A DNA stretch of 64,000 nucleotides. Source: Pelomonas sp. SE-A7. Its GTDB lineage: Bacteria; Pseudomonadota; Gammaproteobacteria; Burkholderiales; Burkholderiaceae_C. The stretch spans positions 124,001 to 188,000 of the forward strand of contig NZ_JAUASW010000001.1 in assembly GCF_030345705.1 (NCBI RefSeq), in the 5' to 3' direction. Below the pieces are notes generated by a model that saw only the letters and a list, made by a program, of their open reading frames with translations, searched no databases and was not told the DNA's origin. The translations under genes and the position numbers were made by a program. Positions 26,476 to 35,716 of the stretch are shown here, one piece after another (the stretch's first letter is position 1; every line of letters begins with the position of its first letter).

Positions 26476-29301
26476 TCAGCCGGTATTGCGCAGCCCCGCC
26501 GCAATGCCGTTGATCGACAAATGGATGCCGCGCTGCACCCGCTCCATGCTCGGGTCCTCGGCGCGCTTCTCAGGCGGCACGGCGCGATAGCGGCGCATCA
26601 GCTCGACCTGCAGGTGGTTGAGCGGGTCGATGTAGGGGAAGCGGTGCTCAATCGAGCGGGCCAGGGCCGGGTTGGCGGCCAGGCGCTTGCCTTCGCCGGT
26701 GATCAGGGCCAGCACCGACTGGGTCAGCTCGTACTCGCGCTTCACCGCCTCGAAGATCTTCTTGCCCAGGCGCTTGTCCTCGACCAGTTCCACGTAGCGG
26801 GCGGCAATGCCTATGTCGGTCTTGGCCAGCACCATGTCCAGGTTGGACAGCAGGGTGCTGAAGAACGGCCACTGCTTGTGCATGCGCTTGAGCAGGGCCA
26901 GGTTGGCGGCGCGGGCCTTGGCTTCCTTGCCCAGGAAGTTCTCGACGCCGGAGCCGAAGCCGCACCAGCCGGGCAGGGCGATGCGCGACTGGCCCCAGCT
27001 GAAGCCCCAGGGGATGGCACGCAGGTCTTCGATGGCCCGGGTGGCCTTGCGCGAGGCCGGGCGCGAACCGATGTTCAGCTCGGCGATCTCGCGAATCGGC
27101 GTGGCGGCGAAGAAGTAGTCGGCAAAGCCCTTGGTGTCGTAGACCAGTCCGCGGTAGGCCTTGAAACTGGCGTCGCTGAGCGCCTGCGCGGCGTCGTGGA
27201 AGCTCTTGGGCGCGCCCTTGGTCGGATGCAAGAGCGTGGCCTCCAGCGTGGCGGCGACCAGGGTCTCCAGGTTGCGCCGGCCGATGTCGGGGTTGGCGTA
27301 CTTGGAGGCGATCACCTCGCCTTGCTCGGTCAGGCGGATCTGGCCGTTCACCGTGCCCGGCGGCTGGGCCAGGATGGCCTGGTAGCTGGGGCCGCCACCG
27401 CGGCCCACCGTGCCGCCACGGCCATGGAACAGGCGCAGCGTGATGGATTGCTTCTTCTTCAGCTCGTCGAACAGCGAGACCAGGGCGATCTCGGCGCGGT
27501 ACAGCTCCCAGGAGCTGGTGAACACGCCGCCGTCCTTGTTGGAGTCGGAGTAGCCCAGCATGATGTCCTGCTCACCACCCGAGCGCTGCAGCAGTGCAGC
27601 GATGCCAGGCAGCGCATAGAACTCGCGCATGATGGTCGGCGCCAGGCGCAGGTCGGCGATGGTCTCGAACAGCGGCGAGACGATCAGGTCGGAGACGGCG
27701 CCATCGTCCAGCGTGCCGCGCAAGAGGCCCACTTCCTTGCACAGCAGCAGCACTTCCAGCAGGTCGCTGACCGACTCGGTGTGCGAAATGATGTAGTGGC
27801 GGATGGACTCGCGGCCGAAGCGCCTGAGCGCCTCGCGTGCGGCTTCGAAGATGGCGAGCTCGCCTTGCGTCTTGTCGGAATAGCCGTGCTGGATCACGCG
27901 CAGCGGCCGTGCATCGCAAAGCAGGCGGACCAGCAGCTCGCGGCGGGCCGCTTCATCGAGTGCCAGGTAATCGGGGCTGACCTTGGCCACGGCCAGCAGC
28001 TCGGCGATCACGGCCTCGTGCTGGTCCGAGCTCTGGCGCAGGTCCAGCGTGGCGAGGTGGAAGCCGAACACCTGGATGGCGCGCAGCAGCGGCTTCAGGC
28101 GCGGGGCGATCAGGGCCTCGGCATGGTGGCTGCGCAGCGAGGCCTCGAGGATGCGCAGGTCGCCCAGCAACTCGTCCGGCGACAGGTAAGGGTCCTGCGG
28201 CGCCACAGCATGGCGCAGCGCCTCGGTGCCGGTCAGCTCATGCAGCGTGGCCGCCAGGCGGGCGTACATGCCGGTCAGCGCACGGCGGTAGGGCTCGTCC
28301 ATGCGGTGTTCGTTCAGGTCCGGGCTGCGCTCAGCCAGCCTCTGCATTTCGGGCGTGATGCGGGCCAGCCGGGCCGAGATCGACAGCTCGGCGCCCAGCT
28401 CGTGCAGCTCGGTCAGGTAGTGGCGCAGCGCCACCTCGCTCTGGCGCTTGAGCGCATGGCGAAGCGTGGTGGCGGTGACGTTTGGATTGCCGTCGCGGTC
28501 GCCGCCAATCCAGTGGCCCATTCGCAGAAAGCTGTTCAGCTCGTGGCCGGGCAGGGCTTCTTCCAGTTCGGCGTAGAGCTTGGGGATCTGGCGCAGAAAG
28601 GTGGCCTGGTAGTAGGACAGCGCGTTCTCGATCTCGTCGGCCACGGTCAGCTTGGAATAGCGCAGCATGCGCGTCTGCCAGAGCTGGGTGATGCGGGCGC
28701 GGATCAGGTTCTCGTTGTCGCGCTTGTCGCGCTCGGTGTAGAGGCTGTCGCGCTGGCCCACCAGCTCGGCGATGGCGCGCTCGGCGTCGAGGATGCTTTT
28801 TCGCTGCACCTCGGTCGGGTGGGCGGTCAGCACCGGCGAGATGAAGCCATGCTGCAGCGTGCGGGCGATCTCGTTGGGACGCACGCCGGCCTCGTGCAGC
28901 TTCTCCATCGCATAGGCCAGCGAGCCGGCCTGCAGGCTGCCGGCACGCTCGTGGACCTCGCGGCGGCGCACGTGGTGGCGGTCCTCGGCGATGTTGGCCA
29001 GGTGCGAGAAATAGCTGAAGGCGCGGATCACGCTGACCGTCTGCTCGCCCGACAGGCCCTTGAGCAGCTTGTCGAAAGTCTTGCCCGCCTGGGCATCGCG
29101 CTTGAGCCGGAAGGCCACGGCCAGCTTGCGCACCCGCTCGACCAGCTCGTAGGCCTCGCGGCCTTCCTGCTCGCGAATCACCTCGCCGAGGATGCGGCCC
29201 AGGAGCCGGATGTCGTCCATCAGCGGCTGGTTCTTGGTATCGGCGGCGGACTTCTTGGCCGGGACGGCCGAGGGCTTGGAGGCGGCGGGCTTGGCAGGCA
29301 T
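26476..29301 (-). CDS. ppc: Phosphoenolpyruvate carboxylase
   Basis: A 941-residue PEPC, slightly longer than the 880-residue E. coli enzyme because of an Ala/Lys/Pro-rich N-terminal extension of about 28 residues. Catalytic blocks are intact: VLTAHPTEVQRKS, YSDSNKDGGVFTSSWELYRA, LFHGRGGTVGRGGG and the C-terminal INGIAAGLRNTG. It carboxylates PEP to oxaloacetate, replenishing the TCA cycle. It is divergent from hemC, and a GTAAC-CAA-GTTAC palindrome lies in the shared upstream region. Confidence 0.97.
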   Translation of the reverse strand: MPAKPAASKPSAVPAKKSAADTKNQPLMDDIRLLGRILGEVIREQEGREAYELVERVRKLAVAFRLKRDAQAGKTFDKLLKGLSGEQTVSVIRAFSYFSHLANIAEDRHHVRRREVHERAGSLQAGSLAYAMEKLHEAGVRPNEIARTLQHGFISPVLTAHPTEVQRKSILDAERAIAELVGQRDSLYTERDKRDNENLIRARITQLWQTRMLRYSKLTVADEIENALSYYQATFLRQIPKLYAELEEALPGHELNSFLRMGHWIGGDRDGNPNVTATTLRHALKRQSEVALRHYLTELHELGAELSISARLARITPEMQRLAERSPDLNEHRMDEPYRRALTGMYARLAATLHELTGTEALRHAVAPQDPYLSPDELLGDLRILEASLRSHHAEALIAPRLKPLLRAIQVFGFHLATLDLRQSSDQHEAVIAELLAVAKVSPDYLALDEAARRELLVRLLCDARPLRVIQHGYSDKTQGELAIFEAAREALRRFGRESIRHYIISHTESVSDLLEVLLLCKEVGLLRGTLDDGAVSDLIVSPLFETIADLRLAPTIMREFYALPGIAALLQRSGGEQDIMLGYSDSNKDGGVFTSSWELYRAEIALVSLFDELKKKQSITLRLFHGRGGTVGRGGGPSYQAILAQPPGTVNGQIRLTEQGEVIASKYANPDIGRRNLETLVAATLEATLLHPTKGAPKSFHDAAQALSDASFKAYRGLVYDTKGFADYFFAATPIREIAELNIGSRPASRKATRAIEDLRAIPWGFSWGQSRIALPGWCGFGSGVENFLGKEAKARAANLALLKRMHKQWPFFSTLLSNLDMVLAKTDIGIAARYVELVEDKRLGKKIFEAVKREYELTQSVLALITGEGKRLAANPALARSIEHRFPYIDPLNHLQVELMRRYRAVPPEKRAEDPSMERVQRGIHLSINGIAAGLRNTG

Positions 29302-29327
29302 GGTCGGTGCGGCTCGTGGAAGTCGAT

Positions 29328-29340
29328 GTAACCAAGTTAC
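29328..29340. promoter_or_regulatory. Palindrome between ppc and hemC
   Basis: GTAAC-CAA-GTTAC is a 5-bp inverted repeat 26 bp upstream of the ppc start, inside an A/T-rich stretch within the 160-bp divergent region. It may be an operator for ppc or hemC. Confidence 0.35.
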
Positions 29341-29461
29341 TTATTTTTGACTTTAGCAGTTTCTCGGTGTTTTCGATGCACCGCAGCAATCGAATTTCTG
29401 CGCGAGCCTTCGTCAATGCGGGGTCCGGGCTTGCCCTAGGCGGGCTGCTAGCATCCTGGCC

Positions 29462-30397
29462 ATGACCGATACCGTAGTGATCGCCACCCGGGAAAGCCGG
29501 CTGGCGTTGTGGCAGGCCGAGCATGTGAAGGCCCTGCTGGAAGCCCGCGGCCTGGCCGTGAGCCTGCTGGGCATGACGACGCGCGGCGACCAGATCCTGG
29601 ACCGTACGCTGTCCAAGGTCGGTGGCAAGGGCCTGTTCGTCAAGGAGCTGGAAGCCGCGCTGGAAGAGGGCCGGGCCCAGCTGGCCGTGCACTCGCTGAA
29701 GGACGTGCCCATGGAGCTGCCCGAGGGCTTCGAGCTCGCGGCCATCCTGGAACGCGAGGATCCGCGCGACGCCTTCGTCTCCAACGACTACGCCAGCCTG
29801 GCCGAACTGCCGGCCGGCGCCGTGGTCGGCACCTCCAGCCTGCGCCGCGTCGTCCAGGTCAAGGCCATGCGGCCCGACCTGAAGGTGGAGCCGGTGCGCG
29901 GCAACCTCGACACCCGGCTGCGCAAGCTGGATGAGGGCGGTTACGCAGCCATCGTGCTGGCGGCTGCTGGCCTCAAGCGGCTGGGGCTGGGCCACAGGAT
30001 CAGGGCCCTGTTCGAGGTCGACCAGATGATTCCCTGCGCCGGTCAGGGCGCGCTCGGCCTGGAACTGCGGGCCGATGCCGGCGTACTCAAGCAGCAGCTG
30101 GCGGCCCTCATCGACCGGCCGACCTGGCTGGCCACGCAGGCCGAACGTGCGGTTTCGCGGGCCCTGGGTGGCAGCTGCAGCATGCCGCTGGCCGCTCATG
30201 CCCGGTGGCAGGGCGACATGCTTCAGCTGGCGGTGGCGCTGGGCCATCCCGAGCAGCATGAGCTGCCCTTGCTCAAGGCGCAGTTCGAGGCCGTCGTCGC
30301 CGACGAGACCTCAGCTCGCGCGCTGGGCCAGCAAGCGGCCGACGCCTTGCGAGCCCAGGGCGGCCAGGCCTATCTCGCGGCCGCTGCCGCCGCCTGA
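29462..30397 (+). CDS. hemC: Porphobilinogen deaminase (hydroxymethylbilane synthase)
   Basis: A 311-residue enzyme that polymerises four porphobilinogens to hydroxymethylbilane. Family blocks are IATRESRLALWQAEHV, VHSLKDVPMELPEGF, RGNLDTRLRKLDEGGYAA and the dipyrromethane-cofactor cysteine in LGGSCSMPLAAHA. First gene of the hemCD-X-Y tetrapyrrole operon. Confidence 0.96.
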   Translation: MTDTVVIATRESRLALWQAEHVKALLEARGLAVSLLGMTTRGDQILDRTLSKVGGKGLFVKELEAALEEGRAQLAVHSLKDVPMELPEGFELAAILEREDPRDAFVSNDYASLAELPAGAVVGTSSLRRVVQVKAMRPDLKVEPVRGNLDTRLRKLDEGGYAAIVLAAAGLKRLGLGHRIRALFEVDQMIPCAGQGALGLELRADAGVLKQQLAALIDRPTWLATQAERAVSRALGGSCSMPLAAHARWQGDMLQLAVALGHPEQHELPLLKAQFEAVVADETSARALGQQAADALRAQGGQAYLAAAAAA

Positions 30398-30416
30398 GGG
30401 CAGCGGGACTCAAGCC

Positions 30417-31175
30417 ATGCGCCTGGTGCTGACCCGGCCTCGGCCTCAATGTGCGGACTGGCTGGCGCGGCTGGCCGCACAGGGCGTCGATGCCGTGGCC
30501 CTGCCACTGATTGCCATCGAGCCGGGTGAGGATGCGAGCGCAGCCTCGAGGGCCTGGGCCCGTTTGCCTGAGGCGGCGCTGGCGATGTTCGTCAGCCCGA
30601 ATGCCGTCGAGCATTTCTTTGCCGCCCGGCCACAGCAGCAGGACTGGCCGGCGGCGACTCTGGCTGTGACGGTTGGCCCAGGCAGCGCGCAGGCCCTGTT
30701 GCAGGCGGGTGTGCCGGCATCGCTGCTGCGTCAACCGCCGGCCGATTCGGAGAGCTTCGACTCCGAGCATCTCTGGCCCTTGCTCAAGGATCTCGACTGG
30801 CAGGGCCGGCTGGCCCTGATGCTGCGAGGCGAGGGCGGACGCGACTGGCTGGCCGAACGGCTGCAGGAGCGGGGTGCCCGGGTCGAGGCCTTCAATATCT
30901 ATCGGCGCAGTTGTCCGCGCTTGAATGCCGACGAAACGCAGCTGCTTGAGCAGATAGGCGCCGAGCCGGTAGACCACGTCTGGCTGTTCAGCAGTTCGGA
31001 GGCGATCCACAACCTGGCGACGCTGGGATTCAGGCCTTCGCCGCAGAGCCTGGCCATTGCCACACATGCCCGAATTGCCGAGACCGCAAGCCGGCTCGGA
31101 TGGCCTCGTGTCGCATCGGCGCGACCCGATGCCGCGGCTGTCGCCCAAGCCTGGCGCAGCCTGCTTTCCCGCTGA
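30417..31175 (+). CDS. hemD: Uroporphyrinogen-III synthase
   Basis: A 252-residue HemD-fold protein. Sequence conservation is low, as normal for the family, but it begins LVLTRPRPQCADWLARL and contains MFVSPNAVEHFF, ALMLRGEGGRDWLAERL and a C-terminal VWLFSSSEAIHNL. It closes hydroxymethylbilane with inversion of ring D. The position 19 bp after hemC and before hemX supports the call. Confidence 0.92.
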   Translation: MRLVLTRPRPQCADWLARLAAQGVDAVALPLIAIEPGEDASAASRAWARLPEAALAMFVSPNAVEHFFAARPQQQDWPAATLAVTVGPGSAQALLQAGVPASLLRQPPADSESFDSEHLWPLLKDLDWQGRLALMLRGEGGRDWLAERLQERGARVEAFNIYRRSCPRLNADETQLLEQIGAEPVDHVWLFSSSEAIHNLATLGFRPSPQSLAIATHARIAETASRLGWPRVASARPDAAAVAQAWRSLLSR

Positions 31176-31201
31176 GGGCCACCCCTACAATCGTTCGAAC
31201 C

Positions 31202-32302
31202 GTGAGCGACAACGACAACACCCTCGCCGCCGAGAGCGCGCCCGCCGCGCCGCCGGCCAAGCCTATTCCCTGGTCCCAACTGGCTTTTGGCGCCGTGGCC
31301 GTCCTGGCCGTGGCTGGTCTTGGCATGGCCTGGTTCAGCCACAGCCGGCTGCAGATGCTGGAACGCGAGCTGGTGAGCCGCCAGGCCAGCAGCCAGGGCG
31401 AGGCCAGCGAGGCCAGGGCCCAATCGCGTCAGGCTCAGGAGTTGAGCCGCGATACGGCGGCCAAGGTGGCATTGCTGGATGCTCGCCTGGCCGAGGTGGC
31501 GTTGCAGCGCAGCCAGCTGGAAGAGCTGATCCAGTCGATGTCGCGTTCGCGCGATGAGAACGTGATCGGCGACATCGAGGCCTCGATCCGCGTGGCGCTC
31601 CAGCAATCGGCCATCACCGGCAGCGCCGAGCCGCTGGTATCGGCGCTGCGCCAGGCTGATGAGCGCCTTGCTCGCAACAAGCAGCCCCGCATGGAAGGCG
31701 TACGTCGCGCCGTGGTCCGTGATCTGGACCGGGTGAAGTCGGTCAGCGTCGTCGACGTGGCCACGCTTGCAATCAAGCTGGACGAAGTGGCTCGCCTGCT
31801 CGACGAGCTGCCGCTGCTTGCCAGCGCAGACAAGTCCGACGCGCAGCAACAGGTGCGCGACCGTCGAGTAGCCAAGCCCGCGGCCAAGCCGGCATCGGGC
31901 AACAAGGCGGCCGACTCCTCTTGGTGGGATACCGCCAGCGAACGCTGGCAGGAGGCCTGGGGCCTGGTCTGGAACGAGACCCGCAGCCTGATCCGGGTGA
32001 CCCGTGTCGAGCATCCGGAAGCCATGTTGCTGGCGCCCGACCAGCGCTTCTTCCTGCGCGAGAACCTCAAGCTGCGTCTGCTCAACGCAAGGCTGGCCCT
32101 GCTGAGCCGTCAGTACGACTCGGCCCAGGCCGACCTGCGCGACGTGCAGGGCCTGCTGGAGCGCTATTTCGATTCGCAGTCTCGCAAGGTTGGCGTGGCG
32201 ACCGAGCTGCTGCGCCAGGTCCAAGGCCAGGCACGCCAGGTCGTGCTTCCGCGCCCCGATGACACGCTGGCTGCGCTGACAGCAGCCGTGCCCGGTCGCT
32301 GA
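31202..32302 (+). CDS. hemX: HemX-like uroporphyrinogen-III C-methyltransferase-family membrane protein
   Basis: A 366-residue protein with a short cytoplasmic N-terminus, one transmembrane helix (LAFGAVAVLAVAGLGMAWF, about 24-42), then a long coiled coil rich in Gln/Glu/Arg/Ala (about 45-110) and an alpha-helical C-terminal domain. It lacks the methyltransferase fold despite the traditional name. A GTG start at 31202 (VSDNDNTLAAES) is in frame and follows hemD by 26 bp. Probably scaffolds haem biosynthesis at the membrane. Confidence 0.85.
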   Translation: MSDNDNTLAAESAPAAPPAKPIPWSQLAFGAVAVLAVAGLGMAWFSHSRLQMLERELVSRQASSQGEASEARAQSRQAQELSRDTAAKVALLDARLAEVALQRSQLEELIQSMSRSRDENVIGDIEASIRVALQQSAITGSAEPLVSALRQADERLARNKQPRMEGVRRAVVRDLDRVKSVSVVDVATLAIKLDEVARLLDELPLLASADKSDAQQQVRDRRVAKPAAKPASGNKAADSSWWDTASERWQEAWGLVWNETRSLIRVTRVEHPEAMLLAPDQRFFLRENLKLRLLNARLALLSRQYDSAQADLRDVQGLLERYFDSQSRKVGVATELLRQVQGQARQVVLPRPDDTLAALTAAVPGR

Positions 32303-32311
32303 GGAGCAGCG

Positions 32312-33562
32312 ATGCGTGGCGTGATCTGGCTGATCCTGCTGTTCGGCGTGGCTGTGATTGCCGCCTTGACCCTGGGCAGCAACGACGGACTGGCAAGCTT
32401 CTACTGGAACGGCTGGCGACTGGACCTGTCGCTGAATTTGTTCCTGCTGCTGTTGCTGGGCAGCTGCTTTGCCGTGGTCACGCTGATCAACACGATCAGC
32501 TCGCTGACCAGTTTGCCGCGCCGGGCTCGCGAGTGGCGCGTGGCCCAGCGGGACCGCAGCGCGCAGGGTGCCTTGCGCGAGGCCTTGGCGGAGTTCTTCG
32601 GCGGTCGCTACGGGCGCGCCCAGAAGGCTGCGCAGAAGGCAGTCAACATCAACGCCCAGACCTCGGAACTGAGCCAGGAGGGCGGCTTCCTGGCGCTGAG
32701 CCATCTGCTGGCTGCTCAGAGCGCGCACAGGCTGCAGGACCGGCGTCGCCGTGATGAACAACTGCAGCAGGCCATGGACTTGGTGCGCAGCCAAAGCTCG
32801 GCCCGTGTGGTCGAGGACGGTGCACGCCTGCTGGCCGCCGAATGGGCGCTGGACGACAGGGATTCGAACCGTGCCCTGGATCTGCTGGCCGACCTGGGTC
32901 CAGGCCTGGCCCGTCGGACCCAGGCCTTGCGGCTGAAGCTGCAGGCGCAGCGGCAGGCGGGACAATCGCTTGAAGCGCTCCGCACGGCGCGCCTGCTGGC
33001 CAAGCACCAGGGCTTTTCCAAGCTGGCGGCCCAGGGGCTGCTGCGTTCACTCGCCATCGAGGCGCTGGAAGCGGCGCGGGACGGCGACCAGCTTCGCATG
33101 GTCTGGCAGCAACTCGACCAGGCGGATCGTCGGGACGCCTTTGTCGCCGCCCGTGCAGCCCATGTGGCCGCGTCTTTGGGCGCACCGGAAGATGGCCGCG
33201 GCTGGCTGCGCCCGTTCTGGGAGCAGATAGGCGAGCAGTCCTCGGCTGACGAACGTGCAGCACTGGCCGAGGCGCTGGTCATGGCCTTGCCCGGCCTGGG
33301 TCCGGAGTGGCTGCAGCGCCTGGAATCGGCGCAGCAGCGCTGGCCGCGTGACGCCTTCATCAGCTATGCCCTGGGTCATGCGCTGGCCGAACGTCAGCTT
33401 TGGGGCAAGGCGCGATTGATACTTGAGCAGGTTTGCGAAGACCGCAGCCTGCCCGTTGCGGCGCGCCGCCGCAGCTGGCTGGCGCTGGCGCAACTTGCGG
33501 GCAATGATGGAGACATGGAGCGCCGCGCTCGCTGCCATGAGGCGGCGGCCTTGGTTCAGTAG
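32312..33562 (+). CDS. hemY: HemY tetratricopeptide membrane protein
   Basis: A 416-residue protein with two N-terminal hydrophobic segments (VIWLILLFGVAVIAALTLG and NLFLLLLLGSCFAVVTLIN), then an all-helical TPR-like region to the C-terminus. FYWNGWRLDLSL between the helices is characteristic of HemY_N. It is the proteobacterial HemY, not the Bacillus protoporphyrinogen oxidase, and is thought to assist a late haem step at the inner membrane. Last gene of the operon. Confidence 0.9.
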   Translation: MRGVIWLILLFGVAVIAALTLGSNDGLASFYWNGWRLDLSLNLFLLLLLGSCFAVVTLINTISSLTSLPRRAREWRVAQRDRSAQGALREALAEFFGGRYGRAQKAAQKAVNINAQTSELSQEGGFLALSHLLAAQSAHRLQDRRRRDEQLQQAMDLVRSQSSARVVEDGARLLAAEWALDDRDSNRALDLLADLGPGLARRTQALRLKLQAQRQAGQSLEALRTARLLAKHQGFSKLAAQGLLRSLAIEALEAARDGDQLRMVWQQLDQADRRDAFVAARAAHVAASLGAPEDGRGWLRPFWEQIGEQSSADERAALAEALVMALPGLGPEWLQRLESAQQRWPRDAFISYALGHALAERQLWGKARLILEQVCEDRSLPVAARRRSWLALAQLAGNDGDMERRARCHEAAALVQ

Positions 33563-33603
33563 GGACCCGATTGCGGCCAGGATTGATGAATCCTGCGGTT
33601 TTC

Positions 33604-33633
33604 TTGCTGAGGCTTCGAAAATCGGGTTAGAAT
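33604..33633 (+). promoter_or_regulatory. Sigma-70 promoter for the tRNA-Arg pair
   Basis: TTGCTG (33604-33609) and TAGAAT (33628-33633) with an 18-bp spacer lie just upstream of the first tRNA-Arg. The region is locally A/T-rich. Confidence 0.55.
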
Positions 33634-33645
33634 GCAAGGCTTCGG

Positions 33646-33722
33646 GCGGCTGTAGCTCAGTTGGATAGAGTACTTGGCTACGAACCAAGGGGTCGTGGGT
33701 TCGAATCCTGCCAGCCGCACCA
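33646..33722 (+). tRNA. tRNA-Arg (anticodon ACG), copy 1
   Basis: A 77-nt cloverleaf. The acceptor stem GCGGCTG pairs with CAGCCGC, the D-arm is GCTCAGTTGGATAGAGT, and the anticodon loop CTACGAA is closed by CTTGG/CCAAG. The T-arm contains GGGTTCGAATCC. The discriminator is A73 and CCA is encoded. The ACG anticodon (read as ICG after deamination) decodes CGU, CGC and CGA. Confidence 0.97.
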
Positions 33723-33806
33723 GAATACCGGGAGAGAATAAGAAAAATCAGCGGGCCAATTGAAGCTCGCGAGCCAGATGAGAGTCCGGCTCACTGACAA
33801 GTTAAT

Positions 33807-33883
33807 GCGGCTGTAGCTCAGTTGGATAGAGTACTTGGCTACGAACCAAGGGGTCGTGGGTTCGAATCCTGCCAGCCGCGCCA
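33807..33883 (+). tRNA. tRNA-Arg (anticodon ACG), copy 2
   Basis: A 77-nt gene identical to copy 1 except for the discriminator base, which is G73 instead of A73; CCA is encoded. It lies 84 bp after copy 1 with no promoter of its own, so the two are probably one transcript ending at the terminator at 33900. Confidence 0.97.
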
Positions 33884-33899
33884 AACAAGAAGAAACGGC

Positions 33900-33938
33900 A
33901 AGAGGCCAGCGAGAAATCGCTGGCCTCTTTGCTTTTTT
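33900..33938 (+). terminator. Rho-independent terminator of the tRNA-Arg pair
   Basis: AAGAGGCCAGCGA-GAAA-TCGCTGGCCTCTT, a perfect 13-bp stem with a GNRA loop, followed by TGCTTTTTT. It begins 17 bp after the second tRNA and also lies just downstream of the convergent CaiB-family gene. Confidence 0.92.
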
Positions 33939-33941
33939 GGC

Positions 33942-35069
33942 TCAGTCGCCATTGCTGGCCGCGGCAATTTGCGTGTCGGCCAATCCCAGCGAGCGAAGCA
34001 ATTCCACCGTGTCTCGGCCAGGCTCTGGAGATGGCCCTGGCGTCCGCGGTGGTGTGTGCGAGAAACGGGGCGCCGGCGCCGGCTGGGTTTTTCCATTGAC
34101 TTGCACGAAGTTGCCGCGGGCCTGCTGATGCGCGTGCATCGGCGCTTCCGCCATCGTCAGCACCGGGGCGAAGCAGGCGTCGCTTCCTTCCATCAGTTCG
34201 CACCATTCCTTGCGAGTCTTTTCCCTGACCCGCGCCGCGACGCGTTCGCGCAGGTCTGGCCAATCCACGAAGCGGTATTGACGCGCCGGGTCCACGTCAT
34301 CGAGCCCCAATCGGGTCAACAGCTCACGGTAGAACGGCGGCTCGATGGCGCCCAGGCTCACGAAGAGGCCGTCGGCGCATTCGAAGCAGTCATAGAAAGG
34401 CGATTGGTGCAGGAAGAAGTTGCGCGCCGGATCGTCGCCCCACACGCCGCTTCCACGCAGCGAGTGCACCAGGCCTGAGAGCAGGCCGACGCCGTCGATC
34501 ATGGCGGCGTCGACGACCTGGCCGCGTCCCGACCGCTTGGCCTCCAGCAAGGCGCAGACGACGCCGAAGGCCAGGAACATGGCGCCGCCCGCCATGTCCC
34601 CGATCATGGTTGCCGGCAGCGTAGGCGGCTCGCCCGGGCGAGAAGCGATGCTGGAGACGCCAGTTAGCGCGACATAGTTGATGTCGTGCCCAGCCGCCTG
34701 TGCCAGCGGACCGGTCTGGCCCCAGCCGGTGACGCGGCCATAGACCAGGCGTGGATGCTCGGCCTCGAAGGCTGCCGGCCCCAAGCCCAGCCGTTCCATG
34801 ACGCCGGGTCGGTAGCCCTCGATCAGCGCGTCGCTGCTGCAGATCAGGCGTCTGGCGGCTTCCAGGCCGGCTTCGTTTTTCAGGTCGAGACAGACTGAGC
34901 GCTTGCCACGATTCATCGCTCCGCCGCCACCCAGGGTTCGCAGCGCCGCGGGTCTCTCGATCACGATGACCTCGGCCCCCATGTCGGCCAGCAGCATGCC
35001 GGCCATGGGGCCGGGGCCTATGCCTGCGAACTCGATGATGCGAAGGCCGGAAAGAGGTCCATTGCTCAT
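33942..35069 (-). CDS. CaiB/BaiF CoA-transferase family protein, alpha-methylacyl-CoA racemase-like
   Basis: A 375-residue family III CoA-transferase fold. It contains IEFAGIGPGPMAGMLLADMG, GRVTGWGQTGPLAQAAGHDINY with H128, and TMIGDMAGGAMFLAFG with D158. These two residues match the catalytic His/Asp pair of alpha-methylacyl-CoA racemase. The enzyme would epimerise 2-methylacyl-CoA in branched-chain or sterol side-chain degradation. It stands alone, convergent with the tRNA-Arg pair and divergent from greB. Confidence 0.87.
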   Translation of the reverse strand: MSNGPLSGLRIIEFAGIGPGPMAGMLLADMGAEVIVIERPAALRTLGGGGAMNRGKRSVCLDLKNEAGLEAARRLICSSDALIEGYRPGVMERLGLGPAAFEAEHPRLVYGRVTGWGQTGPLAQAAGHDINYVALTGVSSIASRPGEPPTLPATMIGDMAGGAMFLAFGVVCALLEAKRSGRGQVVDAAMIDGVGLLSGLVHSLRGSGVWGDDPARNFFLHQSPFYDCFECADGLFVSLGAIEPPFYRELLTRLGLDDVDPARQYRFVDWPDLRERVAARVREKTRKEWCELMEGSDACFAPVLTMAEAPMHAHQQARGNFVQVNGKTQPAPAPRFSHTPPRTPGPSPEPGRDTVELLRSLGLADTQIAAASNGD

Positions 35070-35146
35070 TTGGCTTTGGCGAGTTCAAGCGCGCAGCGCT
35101 TGGGCCTCACTCTGGATTACTGGTTCAGGGCGCCACAATACAGGGC

Positions 35147-35707
35147 ATGAACAAGGCCTTCACGAAGGAAAACGATAGCGAGGACGACGAGGATGGCGTT
35201 TCAATGCGTCCGCTGCCGCAAGGCACGCGCAACTACATGACTCCGCAGGGCTATGCGCGGCTTCGTGCCGAATTCATGGAATTGCTGGATGTGGAGCGGC
35301 CAAAGATCGTCGAGACCGTGTCCTGGGCGGCCAAGAACGGCGATCGTTCCGAGAACGGTGACTATCTGTATGGCAAGAAGCGGCTGCGCGAGATCGACCG
35401 CCGCTTGCGCTTCCTGACCAAGCGCCTGGACATTGCCGAGGTGGCCGATCCCAGCCTGCATCATGGCAGCGACCAGATCTTCTTCGGCGCCACGGTCACC
35501 TATGCCAATGCCAGGGGCGAGGAGCGGACCATCACGATCAAGGGCATAGACGAGTCGGATAGCCTGGCCGGCGAGGTGTCCTGGGTGTCGCCCATCGCGC
35601 GGGCCTTGCTGAAGTCCCGCGAGGGTGACGAGGTTCAGCTGATGACGCCGGGCGGGCTGGAGACTCTGGAGGTCATCGAGGTCCGCTACCCCGAGCCCGG
35701 CCATTGA
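35147..35707 (+). CDS. greB: Transcription elongation factor GreB
   Basis: A 186-residue GreA/GreB-family factor. It has an N-terminal acidic extension (ENDSEDDEDG), a coiled-coil domain with the basic patch of GreB (DRSENGDYLYGKKRLREIDR), and a C-terminal FKBP-like domain (FGATVTYANARGEERTITI). It inserts into the RNA polymerase secondary channel and stimulates cleavage of backtracked RNA. Convergent with spoT, 9 bp apart. Confidence 0.95.
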   Translation: MNKAFTKENDSEDDEDGVSMRPLPQGTRNYMTPQGYARLRAEFMELLDVERPKIVETVSWAAKNGDRSENGDYLYGKKRLREIDRRLRFLTKRLDIAEVADPSLHHGSDQIFFGATVTYANARGEERTITIKGIDESDSLAGEVSWVSPIARALLKSREGDEVQLMTPGGLETLEVIEVRYPEPGH

Positions 35708-35716
35708 GCCGCTCCG

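Noticed and set aside
26521..29331. Very long open frame antisense to ppc
   Set aside because: It is the codon-complement shadow of ppc in GC-rich DNA; the translation has no domains and is dominated by His, Gln, Gly, Ala and Val.
33646..33883. tRNA pair as an integration site for a mobile element
   Set aside because: The 84 bp between copies and the flanks show no integrase or partial att repeat; a simple tandem duplication explains it.
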